The notes: a model not told the origin generated them from the sequence alone. A stretch of 64,000 nucleotides of DNA from Pseudolysobacter sp964466115 (GCA_964466115.1 CAYXMH010000001.1:124001-188000); one strand, 5' to 3'; positions 53,433-63,191 are shown, numbered from the stretch's first letter. Numbers and translations: made by a program.

Positions 53433-54707
53433 TTATTCCGCCGCAGCACGCGCCTGCATGCCGCGATAGATCAGATAAGGCTCTGCCTGGCCGTTGATGA
53501 CGGCCTCATCGATAACCACCTTGCTGACGTGTTCCAGCGAAGGCAGCTCATACATCGTGTCAAGCAGCACCTGTTCAAGAATGGTGCGCAAACCACGCGC
53601 TCCGGTGCGGCGTTTAAGCGCCTTACGTGCCACAGCCCCTAATGCCTCGGGGCGAAATTCGAGCTCCACCCCTTCCATTTCAAACATGCGCTTGAACTGC
53701 CGTGTAATCGCATTTTTTGGTTCGGTAAGAATTTTTATCAAGGCGTTTTCATCCAACTCTTCCAGTGTGGCCACCACCGGTAACCGTCCCACGAACTCCG
53801 GAATCAAGCCAAATTTCACCAAATCTTCCGGCTCGACATCCGCCAACACCTTTCCAACATTCGTGTGCTGCGCTCGGCTACGCACTTCCGCCGAAAAACC
53901 AATACCGGTGGATTCGGAGCGCTGTTGGATCACTTTCTCCAACCCCGCGAACGCGCCGCCGCAAATAAATAGAATGTTTCGGGTATCAACCTGCAGGAAT
54001 TCCTGCTGCGGGTGCTTCCGCCCACCCTGTGGCGGCACTGAGGCCACGGTTCCTTCGATCAGCTTCAGCAGCGCTTGTTGCACGCCTTCGCCAGAAACAT
54101 CCCGGGTAATCGACGGGTTTTCGGATTTTCGAGAAATTTTATCTATTTCATCAATATACACAATGCCGGTTTGTGCTTTCTCGACATCGTACTCGCACTT
54201 TTGCAACAGCTTCTGAATAATGTTCTCAACATCCTCACCGACATAACCGGCTTCGGTCAATGTGGTGGCATCGGCAATGGTGAACGGAACATTCAGCAAG
54301 CGCGCGAGGGTTTCGGCCAATAGGGTTTTGCCGGAACCGGTTGGCCCGATCAGCAAGATATTGGATTTCGCCAACTCAACTTCATCTTGGCGATTGCGCG
54401 ACTCAAGGCGTTTGTAATGGTTATAAACGGCGACGGCCAATGTTTTCTTGGCACGATTCTGCCCGATAACGTACTGATCGAGCACATCCATGATTTCACG
54501 CGGCTTGGGTAAGTGGCTGCGTACCCCGGCGGCTTTTTCCTCGAGCTCTTCACGAATAATGTCGTTACAAAGCTCAACGCATTCATCGCAAATGAATACG
54601 CTTGGACCCGCAATTAGCTTACGTACCTCGTGTTGGCTTTTGCCGCAAAACGAGCAGTAGAGAATTTTACCGCTTTCGCCCGATCGGCTTTGCCGGTCGT
54701 CACTCAT
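53433..54707 (-). CDS. clpX: ClpX ATPase subunit of the ClpXP protease
   Basis: A 424-residue AAA+ unfoldase that feeds substrates to ClpP. The N-terminal zinc domain has four Cys (LYCSFCGKSQ and FICDECVELC). Walker A is GPTGSGKTLLA near residue 115, Walker B VYIDEIDK; the pore loop GYVGEDVE and sensor 2 region TGARGLR are kept, and the ClpP-binding loop lies near IGF. It lies 135 bases downstream of clpP. Confidence 0.98.
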   Translation of the reverse strand: MSDDRQSRSGESGKILYCSFCGKSQHEVRKLIAGPSVFICDECVELCNDIIREELEEKAAGVRSHLPKPREIMDVLDQYVIGQNRAKKTLAVAVYNHYKRLESRNRQDEVELAKSNILLIGPTGSGKTLLAETLARLLNVPFTIADATTLTEAGYVGEDVENIIQKLLQKCEYDVEKAQTGIVYIDEIDKISRKSENPSITRDVSGEGVQQALLKLIEGTVASVPPQGGRKHPQQEFLQVDTRNILFICGGAFAGLEKVIQQRSESTGIGFSAEVRSRAQHTNVGKVLADVEPEDLVKFGLIPEFVGRLPVVATLEELDENALIKILTEPKNAITRQFKRMFEMEGVELEFRPEALGAVARKALKRRTGARGLRTILEQVLLDTMYELPSLEHVSKVVIDEAVINGQAEPYLIYRGMQARAAAE

Positions 54708-54842
54708 GCCCCTAACCCCGCTTCCGATGCAGAATCCGATGGAGGGAGAATAACACAGCCTTAAGGCTTAGCCTTATAGGAGGCCCGATTGGCGCGCTAA
54801 AAAACAAAAAATCAATGTCAACCAATGCGTTAGACCACCCTA

Positions 54843-55481
54843 TTAACCGGGTTTGACGGTTTCGGTGGGGCGTTTTTCAAGCACAGCGTCGATAAGACCG
54901 AATTCTTGCGCCTCCGTTGCGCTCATGAAATTGTCGCGATCGGTGTCTTTTTGAATGCGCTCCACCGGCTGTCCCGTATGCCGTGCCATGATGTCATTCA
55001 GACGCGAACGCACCGAAAGGATTTCACGCGCGTGGATGTCAATATCCGAGGCTTGTCCCTGAAAACCACCCAACGGCTGATGGATCATCATGCGCGAGTG
55101 CGGCAAGCTGTAGCGTTTTGTTTTCGCGCCGGCCGCCAGCAATAAAGCACCCATGCTGGCCGCCTGACCGATGCACATGGTGCTGACATCCGGTTTAAGA
55201 AATTGCATCGTGTCGTAGATGGCAAGCCCGGCCGTTACCGACCCACCGGGGCTGTTGATGTACAAATTGATGTCTTTGTCGGGGTTTTCCGATTCCAAAA
55301 ACAGCAACTGCGCAACCACCACGTTGGCGATATAGTCATCAATCGGCCCAACCAAAAATACGACGCGTTCCTTCAGCAAGCGCGAATAAATGTCGTAGGC
55401 GCGCTCACCGCGAGCGGTTTGCTCAACCACCATCGGGACCAAATTCAAACCCCGGATCGGTTCTCTAGTATTCGACATCAT
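54843..55481 (-). CDS. clpP: ClpP proteolytic subunit
   Basis: A 212-residue serine protease forming a double seven-member ring. The triad is Ser109 (GQAASMGALLL), His134 (MMIHQPLGG) and Asp183 (DTDRDN). The NSPGGSVTAGLAIYDTM segment is typical. A short N-terminal propeptide is likely. It lies between tig and clpX. Confidence 0.98.
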   Translation of the reverse strand: MMSNTREPIRGLNLVPMVVEQTARGERAYDIYSRLLKERVVFLVGPIDDYIANVVVAQLLFLESENPDKDINLYINSPGGSVTAGLAIYDTMQFLKPDVSTMCIGQAASMGALLLAAGAKTKRYSLPHSRMMIHQPLGGFQGQASDIDIHAREILSVRSRLNDIMARHTGQPVERIQKDTDRDNFMSATEAQEFGLIDAVLEKRPTETVKPG

Positions 55482-55548
55482 TGGTTCTCCGACGCATTCG
55501 CCGCAATGGTTAATGAGATTACTCTAACACGCATCCAGCCTATTACAC

Positions 55549-56853
55549 TTATGCGGTAACGGGTCGCATAACCTCGCTAAAGCTAAGCGGTTGTTCGGTA
55601 AGATTCGCGTGATTGGCAATCCAATCGGCCACCTGATCCTCCAGCACCCGATTCTCAAGCCCACTCATCAGTTGGGGATCGTTCTTATAAAGTTCAATGA
55701 CCCGCTGCGGCTCTTCGTAAGTTGACGCAATCGTCGCCAACGTTTCAGCGACCCGGCGCGAATCAAGACGAATTTCCGCCTGGCGCGCGATCTCTCCCAA
55801 CAGCACCCCACCCGCAACACGCCGGTGCGCCATTTCCAAGTACGCCGCGGCCGGTTGCGCCGTGACCGTTTGGCCGGCTTGCTGTGCCTTCGCCTGCGCT
55901 TGCTGCGCCAAAGCTTCCGCCTCCGATTGAATTAAACCCTTCGGCAACTCAATGTCGCTGTGCGCAGCAACCAATTTATCGATCACCTCGGCCTTAAGGC
56001 GTACGGTTAGTGTGGCCTTTAGTTCACGTTCCAGGTTGGCGCGGACGTCCGACCGGAATTTGGCTAAATCGCCATCTTTAATGCCAAAGCCAGACACAAA
56101 ATCAGCATCCAATTCCGGCATCTTGGGCTCTTGTACGCGCATCACCTTCGCCGACACTCGCGCCAATCGACCGGCCAACTGCGGTACCCGGAAATCGGCC
56201 GGGAACGCGATGTCGATTTCAATCGAATCTCCGGTCTTATAACCAATGAGACTGTCTTCCAGCGCTTTCAATAAAGCGCCCGAGCCGATAACAGTCCCGA
56301 CGCGCTCGACACCGGTTTCGGGCAATCGGAAATCGGCGGTTTGTGCGCTGTATTCGAACAACACCATATCACCAGGTTTAGCGGGGCGCTCGATCACGAT
56401 CCAATTCTGGCGTTGCGAACGCAACGTATGGATCATTTGATCGACATCAGCGTCCGCTACACTTGCCACGGGTTTATTAATCGCCAGAGTGCTTACGTCG
56501 ATCGATCCCAGCTCGGGAAACACTTCAAACGTCGCGGTGTATTCGATCTCGCCATTGATCGGCTGGCCGTTGGTGGCGATCGCAGGCGCCATGGCCGGGC
56601 GCAATTTTTGTTCCACTACGGCTTCGCGAAAACTGGCGCTGATCAAATCGGATAAGGCTTCGCCGCGAATCTGCCGGCCGTAACGCTGCTCAATGATGTT
56701 GGCCGGTACTTTGCCGGGCCGAAAGCCCTTCAAACGTACGCTACGGCCCATTTCCAATAAGCGCGACTTGATTTGATGATCGAGCTTCTCGTAAGGGATT
56801 TTCACCGTAAGCTTGCGCTCGAGTTTGCTGACATTTTCAACTGAAACTTGCAT
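55549..56853 (-). CDS. tig: Trigger factor
   Basis: A 434-residue ribosome-bound chaperone with prolyl isomerase activity. The ribosome-binding signature is LKGFRPGKVPANIIEQRYG near residues 40-60; the FKBP-like domain follows (GDMVLFEYSA), and the long helical C-terminal domain is present. It heads the tig-clpP-clpX-lon block, with 67 bases to clpP. Confidence 0.97.
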   Translation of the reverse strand: MQVSVENVSKLERKLTVKIPYEKLDHQIKSRLLEMGRSVRLKGFRPGKVPANIIEQRYGRQIRGEALSDLISASFREAVVEQKLRPAMAPAIATNGQPINGEIEYTATFEVFPELGSIDVSTLAINKPVASVADADVDQMIHTLRSQRQNWIVIERPAKPGDMVLFEYSAQTADFRLPETGVERVGTVIGSGALLKALEDSLIGYKTGDSIEIDIAFPADFRVPQLAGRLARVSAKVMRVQEPKMPELDADFVSGFGIKDGDLAKFRSDVRANLERELKATLTVRLKAEVIDKLVAAHSDIELPKGLIQSEAEALAQQAQAKAQQAGQTVTAQPAAAYLEMAHRRVAGGVLLGEIARQAEIRLDSRRVAETLATIASTYEEPQRVIELYKNDPQLMSGLENRVLEDQVADWIANHANLTEQPLSFSEVMRPVTA

Positions 56854-56959
56854 GCCATCTCCTGGTACTTAGTGCGCGAGCTTGCCGAAAACTCTTCGTG
56901 CAATACGCCGGCTGGTGCTGAAATTACATACTCAGCGGTAACTGTTTAACCTTTAGCAA

Positions 56960-57044
<85 letters not shown>

Positions 57045-57107
57045 TTTGATCCATCACCATCGCGCAGCATCATAACGCCACGCAACCTGTCCTACATCAT
57101 GCATGAT

Positions 57108-57183
<76 letters not shown>

Positions 57184-57257
57184 GCATTAACGCTTAATTT
57201 TTTTTATCTTAGACTCAGTCGCTCAACACCACGGCCTAAACCAGCGCCAACTCGAAT

Positions 57258-57334
57258 TGGGGTGGACGATGGGGCTCGAACCCACGACCGCTGGAATCAC
57301 AATCCAGAGCTCTACCGACTGAGCTACGCCCACC
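57258..57334 (-). tRNA. tRNA-His(GTG)
   Basis: Minus strand cloverleaf with the extra 5' G(-1) paired to discriminator C73, as required for tRNA-His. Anticodon loop TTGTGAT gives GTG. Encoded CCA is present. Confidence 0.95.
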
Positions 57335-57352
57335 ATATTCGGTCTTTAGCAT

Positions 57353-57429
57353 TGGCGCGCCCGACAGGACTCGAACCTGCAACCGTCGGCTTAGAAGGCC
57401 GATGCTCTATCCGATTGAGCTACAGGCGC
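57353..57429 (-). tRNA. tRNA-Arg(TCT)
   Basis: Minus strand cloverleaf with acceptor GCGCCTG/CGGGCGC, anticodon loop CTTCTAA (TCT), discriminator G and encoded CCA. Confidence 0.94.
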
Positions 57430-57450
57430 AGTCGCTGACGAATTTGAAAC

Positions 57451-57527
<77 letters not shown>

Positions 57528-57655
57528 TTCGTTCCAGATGCGCTTAGTACTAATTTTGACTCTTAAATTAACCTAAGAAATACTACGATTGGGCCTTAAC
57601 CTCGTCAATTATCATCTGCGCCACAAACACCGGCGGGCATTGTCGCATTTGAGAT

Positions 57656-57685
57656 AAAAAGTGAGGGTGCCGAAACACCCTACAC
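57656..57685 (-). terminator. Rho-independent terminator after tRNA-Arg(ACG)
   Basis: On the minus strand GTGTAGGGTG and CACCCTCAC form a stem with one bulge around a 6-base loop, followed by five T residues. It lies 6 bases after the tRNA-Arg(ACG) 3' end and separates it from the tRNA-Pro group. Confidence 0.75.
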
Positions 57686-57690
57686 TCAAT

Positions 57691-57767
57691 TGGCGCGCCC
57701 GGAGAGATTCGAACTCCCGACCACCAAGTTCGTAGCCTGGTACTCTATCCAGCTGAGCTACGGGCGC
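57691..57767 (-). tRNA. tRNA-Arg(ACG)
   Basis: Minus strand cloverleaf with acceptor GCGCCCG/CGGGCGC, anticodon loop CTACGAA (ACG, wobble-edited to ICG by TadA), discriminator G and encoded CCA. It follows tRNA-Ser, as in the csrA-serV-argV order of E. coli. Confidence 0.95.
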
Positions 57768-57803
57768 AAAGAACGGAAATTATTGCGGTTGGGGGAGTTT
57801 TCG

Positions 57804-57846
57804 TCAACGCTTAATTTGATTATAACCGCATCAAATTAAGCGTTGA
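57804..57846. repeat. Perfect 17-bp inverted repeat between tRNA-Ser and tRNA-Arg
   Basis: TCAACGCTTAATTTGAT (57804-57820) and ATCAAATTAAGCGTTGA (57830-57846) are exact inverted arms around a 9-base loop. It starts 17 bases past the tRNA-Ser 3' end. There is no T run, so it may be a processing structure or an operator rather than a terminator. Confidence 0.8.
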
Positions 57847-57863
57847 CAAATGCGTTGATTAAC

Positions 57864-57956
57864 TGGCGGAGAGGGAGGGATTCGAACCCTCGATACGCGG
57901 ATTAGGCATATACTCCCTTAGCAGGGGAGCCCCTTCGGCCTCTCGGGCACCTCTCC
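57864..57956 (-). tRNA. tRNA-Ser(GCT)
   Basis: Minus strand class II cloverleaf of 93 nt with acceptor GGAGAGG/CCTCTCC, anticodon loop CTGCTAA (GCT), long variable arm, T loop GTTCGAA, discriminator G and encoded CCA. Confidence 0.96.
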
Positions 57957-58020
57957 AATGTGTTGTTGCTAACTTCTTTAAATCAATTTTATTAAGCGGC
58001 GAAGGATAACACTCCAGACC

Positions 58021-58184
58021 TGTTGGGCGGGAGGGATTCACTCGGTACATCCTGTACCTCGCCCTTCGGGCAGCTTCGCTGTGCAAATCGGCAATCCTGC
58101 CGATTTGTCGAACCCTCGATACGCGGATTAGGCATATACTCCCTTAAGCTAAGGGAGCCCCTTCGGCCTCTCGGGCACCTCTCC
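58021..58184 (-). pseudogene. Broken second tRNA-Ser(GCT) with a 70-nt insertion in the T loop
   Basis: From the 5' end at 58184 the sequence repeats tRNA-Ser(57864-57956) almost exactly through the D arm, variable arm and first half of the T arm (GAGGGTTCG). It is then interrupted at 58109 and resumes at 58039 with the rest of the T arm. The acceptor 3' strand no longer matches GGAGAGG, no CCA follows, and the anticodon loop has grown from 7 to 9 bases (TTAGCTTAA). It cannot make a normal tRNA. Confidence 0.75.
58040..58109. repeat. 70-nt hairpin-rich insertion inside the tRNA-Ser copy
   Basis: The insert consists of consecutive small palindromes: GGTACA/TGTACC, GCCC-TTC-GGGC, CAGC-TTC-GCTG and CAAATCGGCA/TGCCGATTTG (10-bp stem, 4-base loop). 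It enters exactly within the T loop between TTC and GAA (plus strand). The regular chain of hairpins suggests a small mobile palindromic element. Confidence 0.65.
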
Positions 58185-58282
58185 AAATCATTTCTAAAAC
58201 AACAAACGAGCAACCTCGGTAATCCCGCATCATAAACGGGCCGGCAAGGATATCGACTTAGTCGCGCAGGGTAAATAGTTAA

Positions 58283-58483
58283 TTACCCGCTGGCGGGAGG
58301 GTCTTCACCAGGAATGATTTGTTCCCGCTTGATGCGCTGAAAAATCTCTTCGCGATGAACTGCTACGTCTTTGGGTGCATTGATACCAACGCGCACCTGA
58401 TTCCCTTTGACTCCTAGCACAGTGACGCTTATTGCATCACCGATCATTAGGGTTTCTCCTACCCGGCGAGTCAAAATCAGCAT
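58283..58483 (-). CDS. csrA: Carbon storage regulator CsrA
   Basis: A 66-residue RNA-binding dimer that blocks translation of target mRNAs with GGA motifs. The opening MLILTRRVGETLMIG and the VGINAPKDVAVHREEI segment are diagnostic. AAGGAG lies 7 bases before the ATG at 58483; another ATG two codons upstream is too close to it. It lies between alaS and tRNA-Ser, as in E. coli. Confidence 0.97.
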   Translation of the reverse strand: MLILTRRVGETLMIGDAISVTVLGVKGNQVRVGINAPKDVAVHREEIFQRIKREQIIPGEDPPASG

Positions 58484-58910
58484 AAACATACTCCTTCGCC
58501 GCTATCATCATCCTACGAACGCGCTGCGTACGAGGCTTCAAAACAATCCGGCTTCGGCTGTAACCGGTTGCTGCCTACTTTAAAGATCAAGCGCAATTCT
58601 CGCTTGGACTGGCTTCATCCACTCCAACCGATTAAGTCAGAGCGCCTATCATTCGACGCAAGAGCGTTGCAAACAGACTGAAACCGCTCGGAATACTAGC
58701 CGACCCCCTCGCGCAATGAAAGTACAAACCTTAACCAATCGCAAGCATCGCGATCTCAACTAAAACCATCATCGCCTTCGATTTCGAGCGTATTGGTCTT
58801 GAGACTCTCCTTTATGTTTAATATTTATAACTTTATATATCAAAGACATATAGATTTAATCTCAAGGATTTTATACTCCGACAAACCAACCCCAATGTTG
58901 TACCGGGAAT
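58484..58910. other. csrA-alaS intergenic region, no gene recognised
   Basis: About 425 bases. The middle shows nothing I recognise. The right end (about 58800-58870) is a very AT-rich patch (repeated TATAT-type steps) and could hold the csrA promoters, which are read from the minus strand. A small frame on the plus strand here runs into alaS and is not credible. Confidence 0.5.
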
Positions 58911-61538
58911 TTACAGAAATTGCGCGCTTATCCAATCCGGCACCGATGAGAGCGCCTTGGCGAGCTCCGGCGAGTCCTCGCCGCCGCCTTGGGCCATATC
59001 CGCTCGCCCCCCGCCCTTGCCACCAATTCGGGTAGCGACGTAACTCACCAAATCTCCCGCTTTAATGCGATTCAACGCCGCGCCATGCACACCGGCTATC
59101 AAAGTAACTTTACCGGCGCTGGCCGAAGCCAGTAGCACGGCACAATCGCCAAGCTGCTGTTTCATGTGATCAACGCTGTCGCGCAATTCTTTTGCATCCT
59201 GTCCGTCCACGCGCGCGGCAATGACTTTAATGCCGTCTTGCTCGATGGCGTGATCGACCAACTCTTGCGTGGCCGATAAAGCCGCGCGGGCCTTATAAAT
59301 ATCGAGCTCCCGCTCCAGGCGTTTTTGTTTATCGAGTATTTGGCGTAATTTTTCCCCAGCTTCCGCGCTGTTTGTGGACAGGAGCTTACTCACCTCGGTG
59401 AGGCGATACTCCTCCTCAGCGATATGCGCCAATGCCGCAGCGCCGGTTACCGCTTCGATGCGCCGTATACCGGCTGCAACACCGCCTTCACCGATGATTT
59501 TCAACACACCGATGTCTCCGGTACGCACCACATGCGTGCCACCGCAAAGCTCGGTTGAAAAATCACCCATTTTTAAGACGCGCACATGCTCGCCATATTT
59601 TTCACCGAAGAGCGCCATGGCGCCAAAATCCAACGCCTGTTGATAAGCCATCTGGCGGGTGTCGACTTCAACGTTGCGTCGAATCTGCGCGTTGACCAAA
59701 TCCTCTATGCGCTTAAGTTCGTTTGCGCCGATGGATGTGGAATAAGAAAAATCAAACCGCAAGCGATCGGGAGCGACCAAACTTCCTTTTTGCTGCACGT
59801 GATTGCCAAGCATCCGCCGCAGCGCCGCATGCAGAAGGTGGGTGGCTGAATGGTTGAGCACAATCGCTTGGCGGCGTTCCGCATCAACGCTGCCGGCCAT
59901 CTGCGCCCCCACACGCAATGTCTTGCCGTGCCAACTGCCTACGTGCCCGTGGAAATTACCCGCTACCTTTACTGTATCGCGCACCGTGAATTGCCCGCGA
60001 TCGGTCGCAAGCACTCCCGTATCGCCGACTTGACCGCCCGATTCGGCATAAAATGGAGTACGGTCTAAAATGAGCGTTGCATCCTCACCGTCGGCCAACT
60101 GTTCCACGGCACGTCCCCCACGCACGATTGCAACCAACTGCAACTGCGGCGCCACCAATGCGTGATAGCCCAGGAACTCGGTAGCGTTAAGGTTGTTAAT
60201 CACCTCAGCGCCGAGCTGCGCCGGGCCGCCAAATTGGTTAGCCGCGCGTGCCCGTTGGCGCTGTTCATCCATTGCCGCATCGAAACCCGGCATGTCCACG
60301 GACAACCCACGTTCGCGCGCTATATCGGCGGTTAAGTCGACGGGGAACCCGAATGTATCGTAAAGCCGAAACGCATCGGCACCGCTGATTACCTTGCGCG
60401 TATGCAGCGCAATTTCCTCAAATACGCGCATGCCTTGCTGCAGGGTCTCGCCGAAACGCTCCTCCTCGGCGAATAACACGCGCTCGATCGTTTCGCGTTC
60501 GCTGATCAATTCAGGGTAGGCATTGCCCATCACCTCAATCAGCGGCGCAACCATGCGATGGAAAAATAATTCATGCACTCCCAACATGTGTCCGTGGCGC
60601 AATGCGCGGCGCATAATTCGGCGCAGTACATAACCACGCCCCTCATTCGAGGGCAGCACGCCATCGACGATCAGAAAGCAGCACGCGCGGATATGATCGG
60701 CGATCACCCGCAGGGATTTGTTATCAAGATCGTCCGTATGGGTAAATTTCGCCGCGGCGCGGATTAAATGTTGGAATAAATCGATTTCATAATTGGAATG
60801 CACTTGCTGCAAAATCGCAGTTAAGCGCTCCAATCCCATGCCGGTATCGACGCACGGCGCCGGTAATGGCGTAAGCTTGCCATCAGCTGCCCGATCAAAC
60901 TGCATGAATACCAAATTCCAAATTTCAATAAATCGATCACCGTCCTCGTTAGCCGACCCTGGCGGGCCGCCGGCAATCTCCGGCCCATGATCGAAGAAAA
61001 TCTCCGTGCATGGGCCACAGGGGCCGGTATCGGCCATCTGCCAAAAATTATCGGAGCCGCCGCCCGGCTTATCGCCGATGCGCACGATGCGTTCAACCGG
61101 GACGCCGATCTCTTTAGACCAGATATCAAACGCTTCGTCATCGGTGTGATAAACGGTGACTAACAGTTTGTCTTTCGGTAACCGGTATATTTTGGTTAAT
61201 AGCTCCCAAGCGTAGGAAATCGCTTCGCGTTTGAAATAGTCGCCGAAACTGAAATTGCCGAGCATTTCAAAAAAAGTATGGTGCCTGGCGGTATAGCCCA
61301 CGGAATCCAAGTCGTTGTGCTTACCACCGGCGCGGACACACCGTTGCGACGATGCGGCACGGGTATAGCTGCGCTTTTCTAACCCCAAAAAACAGTCTTT
61401 GAATTGCACCATACCGGCGTTGGTGAACAACAAACTGGGGTCACTGCCTGGCACCAAAGAGCTCGATGGCACAATTTCATGGCCCTTGGAGCGGAAAAAT
61501 TCGAGAAAGCTGGAGCGGATCTCAGCGCTGGTTTTCAT
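58911..61538 (-). CDS. alaS: Alanyl-tRNA synthetase
   Basis: An 875-residue enzyme charging tRNA-Ala. The class II catalytic domain opens with FLEFFRSKGHEIVPSSSLVP; the editing domain has HSATHLLHAALR and CGGTHV zinc-binding residues; the C-terminal DHHA1 region has GGRADMAQGGG. The start is the ATG at 61538, giving the conserved MKTSAEIRSSFL; the frame runs 19 codons further upstream without conserved content. It lies between recX and csrA as in E. coli. Confidence 0.97.
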   Translation of the reverse strand: MKTSAEIRSSFLEFFRSKGHEIVPSSSLVPGSDPSLLFTNAGMVQFKDCFLGLEKRSYTRAASSQRCVRAGGKHNDLDSVGYTARHHTFFEMLGNFSFGDYFKREAISYAWELLTKIYRLPKDKLLVTVYHTDDEAFDIWSKEIGVPVERIVRIGDKPGGGSDNFWQMADTGPCGPCTEIFFDHGPEIAGGPPGSANEDGDRFIEIWNLVFMQFDRAADGKLTPLPAPCVDTGMGLERLTAILQQVHSNYEIDLFQHLIRAAAKFTHTDDLDNKSLRVIADHIRACCFLIVDGVLPSNEGRGYVLRRIMRRALRHGHMLGVHELFFHRMVAPLIEVMGNAYPELISERETIERVLFAEEERFGETLQQGMRVFEEIALHTRKVISGADAFRLYDTFGFPVDLTADIARERGLSVDMPGFDAAMDEQRQRARAANQFGGPAQLGAEVINNLNATEFLGYHALVAPQLQLVAIVRGGRAVEQLADGEDATLILDRTPFYAESGGQVGDTGVLATDRGQFTVRDTVKVAGNFHGHVGSWHGKTLRVGAQMAGSVDAERRQAIVLNHSATHLLHAALRRMLGNHVQQKGSLVAPDRLRFDFSYSTSIGANELKRIEDLVNAQIRRNVEVDTRQMAYQQALDFGAMALFGEKYGEHVRVLKMGDFSTELCGGTHVVRTGDIGVLKIIGEGGVAAGIRRIEAVTGAAALAHIAEEEYRLTEVSKLLSTNSAEAGEKLRQILDKQKRLERELDIYKARAALSATQELVDHAIEQDGIKVIAARVDGQDAKELRDSVDHMKQQLGDCAVLLASASAGKVTLIAGVHGAALNRIKAGDLVSYVATRIGGKGGGRADMAQGGGEDSPELAKALSSVPDWISAQFL

Positions 61539-61601
61539 GGTTTGAGTTGACGCATGTGGAAACTGTAAAAATATCGGCCAAACAAGCCGACACACCGAAC
61601 C

Positions 61602-62090
61602 CTATTCTTCATGTTCTACGATTAAGCAGTCTACACCCTCCTCACCGATAACCTTGCGCACGGTGGTCATATCAAACCCGCGGCGCAACAGAAACTGGGC
61701 GCGTTTACCGCGCTCGGCAAATTCCGTTGCTGCTATGTTGCCATAACGTCGATGCAATTGCGCCTTTGCAATCGCCCGCCAGTCGGGATCCGCGGCCTGC
61801 AATAACGCCTGAATTTGGGTTCGCGACATGGCGTGGCTTTGCAATTCGGCCGCAATGCGGTTGGGGCCGTAACCGTCGGCAATGCGCCGGCGCAATACAC
61901 TTTCGGCGAAACGCTGATCGCTTTGATACTGTTGCGATTGCAGCTTGGCAATCGCATTGTCGCTATCGGAACGCTCGAAACCGCGTTGTTCGAGTTTGAC
62001 TTTCAATTCGCGCCGCGAGTGTTCGCGGCGCGCAAGCAATGCCAATGCTTTATCGTAAGCGCTACCAACTGCTGTGCTCTTACGCCCCAT
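61602..62090 (-). CDS. recX: RecA regulator RecX
   Basis: A 162-residue helical protein that binds RecA filaments and limits their activity. It has the three-helix repeat pattern of RecX (ALALLARREHSRRELKVKLEQRGF; RFAESVLRRRIADGYGPNRIAAELQ; RAQFLLRRGFDMTTVRKVI). The gene follows recA by 18 bases. The ATG at 62090, with GGGA upstream, is chosen over a GTG two codons earlier. Confidence 0.94.
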   Translation of the reverse strand: MGRKSTAVGSAYDKALALLARREHSRRELKVKLEQRGFERSDSDNAIAKLQSQQYQSDQRFAESVLRRRIADGYGPNRIAAELQSHAMSRTQIQALLQAADPDWRAIAKAQLHRRYGNIAATEFAERGKRAQFLLRRGFDMTTVRKVIGEEGVDCLIVEHEE

Positions 62091-62108
62091 CAACACATTC
62101 CCAATGGC

Positions 62109-63143
62109 TTATGCTTCTTCGGCCATCAGCTCAGGGGTATTAACGATGTGAATCTTGACCGCCAGCAGCTTGGCGCGCAGTTTTTCATCCAGATCGCTCA
62201 AAATATCGGGATGTTCACGCAGGAACTGGCGCACGTTGTCCTTGCCCTGCCCGATACGCTCGCCGTTGTAGCTGTACCAGGCTCCGGATTTATCAATCAG
62301 GCCGGCATTAACGCCAAGCTCGATGATTTCTCCCTCACGCGAAATGCCCTCGCCATAGAGAATTTCAAACTCCGCTTGACGAAATGGCGGTGCGACCTTG
62401 TTCTTGACGACCTTCACGCGCGTTTCCGAACCGATCACCTCTTCACCGCGTTTGACCGCGCCAATACGGCGAATATCCAAACGCACCGAAGCGTAGAACT
62501 TAAGCGCGTTACCGCCGGTGGTGGTTTCCGGGCTGCCGAACATTACGCCGATCTTCATACGGATTTGATTGATGAAAATAACCATGCAATTGGAACGCTT
62601 AATGTTGCCGGTTAATTTACGCAGCGCCTGGCTCATCAAACGGGCATGCAATCCCACATGGGAATCGCCCATCTCGCCTTCGATTTCGGCTTTGGGCGTT
62701 AACGCCGCGACCGAATCGACCACCACCACATCCACCGCGCCCGAACGCACCAGCATGTCGCAAATTTCCAGCGCTTGTTCACCGGTGTCTGGTTGCGAGA
62801 CCAAAAGATCATCGACATTCACACCGAGTTTTTCAGCGTAGCTCGGATCAAGTGCATGTTCGGCATCCACGAAAGCAGCGGTACCGCCATTGCGTTGAAC
62901 ATTCGCAATCACTTGCAAAGTCAATGTGGTTTTACCGGACGATTCCGGTCCATAAATCTCAACCACACGCCCACGCGGCAAACCGCCAATGCCAAGCGCC
63001 ACATCCAAACCGAGTGACCCGGTGGATACCACTTCAACCGGTTCGTTGCTGCGGTCGCCCATGCGCATCACAGCGCCTTTACCGAATTGTTTTTCAATCT
63101 GACCCAAAGCAGAAGTCAACGCGCGGCGCTTATTTTCGTCCAT
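62109..63143 (-). CDS. recA: Recombinase A
   Basis: A 344-residue recombinase. Walker A is GPESSGKTT near residue 67, followed by FVDAEHALD, VVDSVAALTPK (Walker B) and the L2 region ETTTGGNALKFYASVRLDIRR. It is followed by recX, and the upstream region carries an inverted repeat at 63192-63208. It drives homologous recombination and the SOS response. Confidence 0.99.
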   Translation of the reverse strand: MDENKRRALTSALGQIEKQFGKGAVMRMGDRSNEPVEVVSTGSLGLDVALGIGGLPRGRVVEIYGPESSGKTTLTLQVIANVQRNGGTAAFVDAEHALDPSYAEKLGVNVDDLLVSQPDTGEQALEICDMLVRSGAVDVVVVDSVAALTPKAEIEGEMGDSHVGLHARLMSQALRKLTGNIKRSNCMVIFINQIRMKIGVMFGSPETTTGGNALKFYASVRLDIRRIGAVKRGEEVIGSETRVKVVKNKVAPPFRQAEFEILYGEGISREGEIIELGVNAGLIDKSGAWYSYNGERIGQGKDNVRQFLREHPDILSDLDEKLRAKLLAVKIHIVNTPELMAEEA

Positions 63144-63191
63144 TGGTTACATCCTTTAAGGTTTCAACTTTAGCCAGTATTTAGTGGTCGT

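Noticed and set aside
58021..58184. Second functional tRNA-Ser gene
   Set aside because: T loop interrupted by 70 nt, 3' acceptor strand not complementary, no CCA and an enlarged anticodon loop.
58793..59035. Small plus-strand coding frame before alaS
   Set aside because: Overlaps the end of alaS in the opposite direction, with no conserved content or ribosome binding site; AT-rich start is promoter-like DNA.
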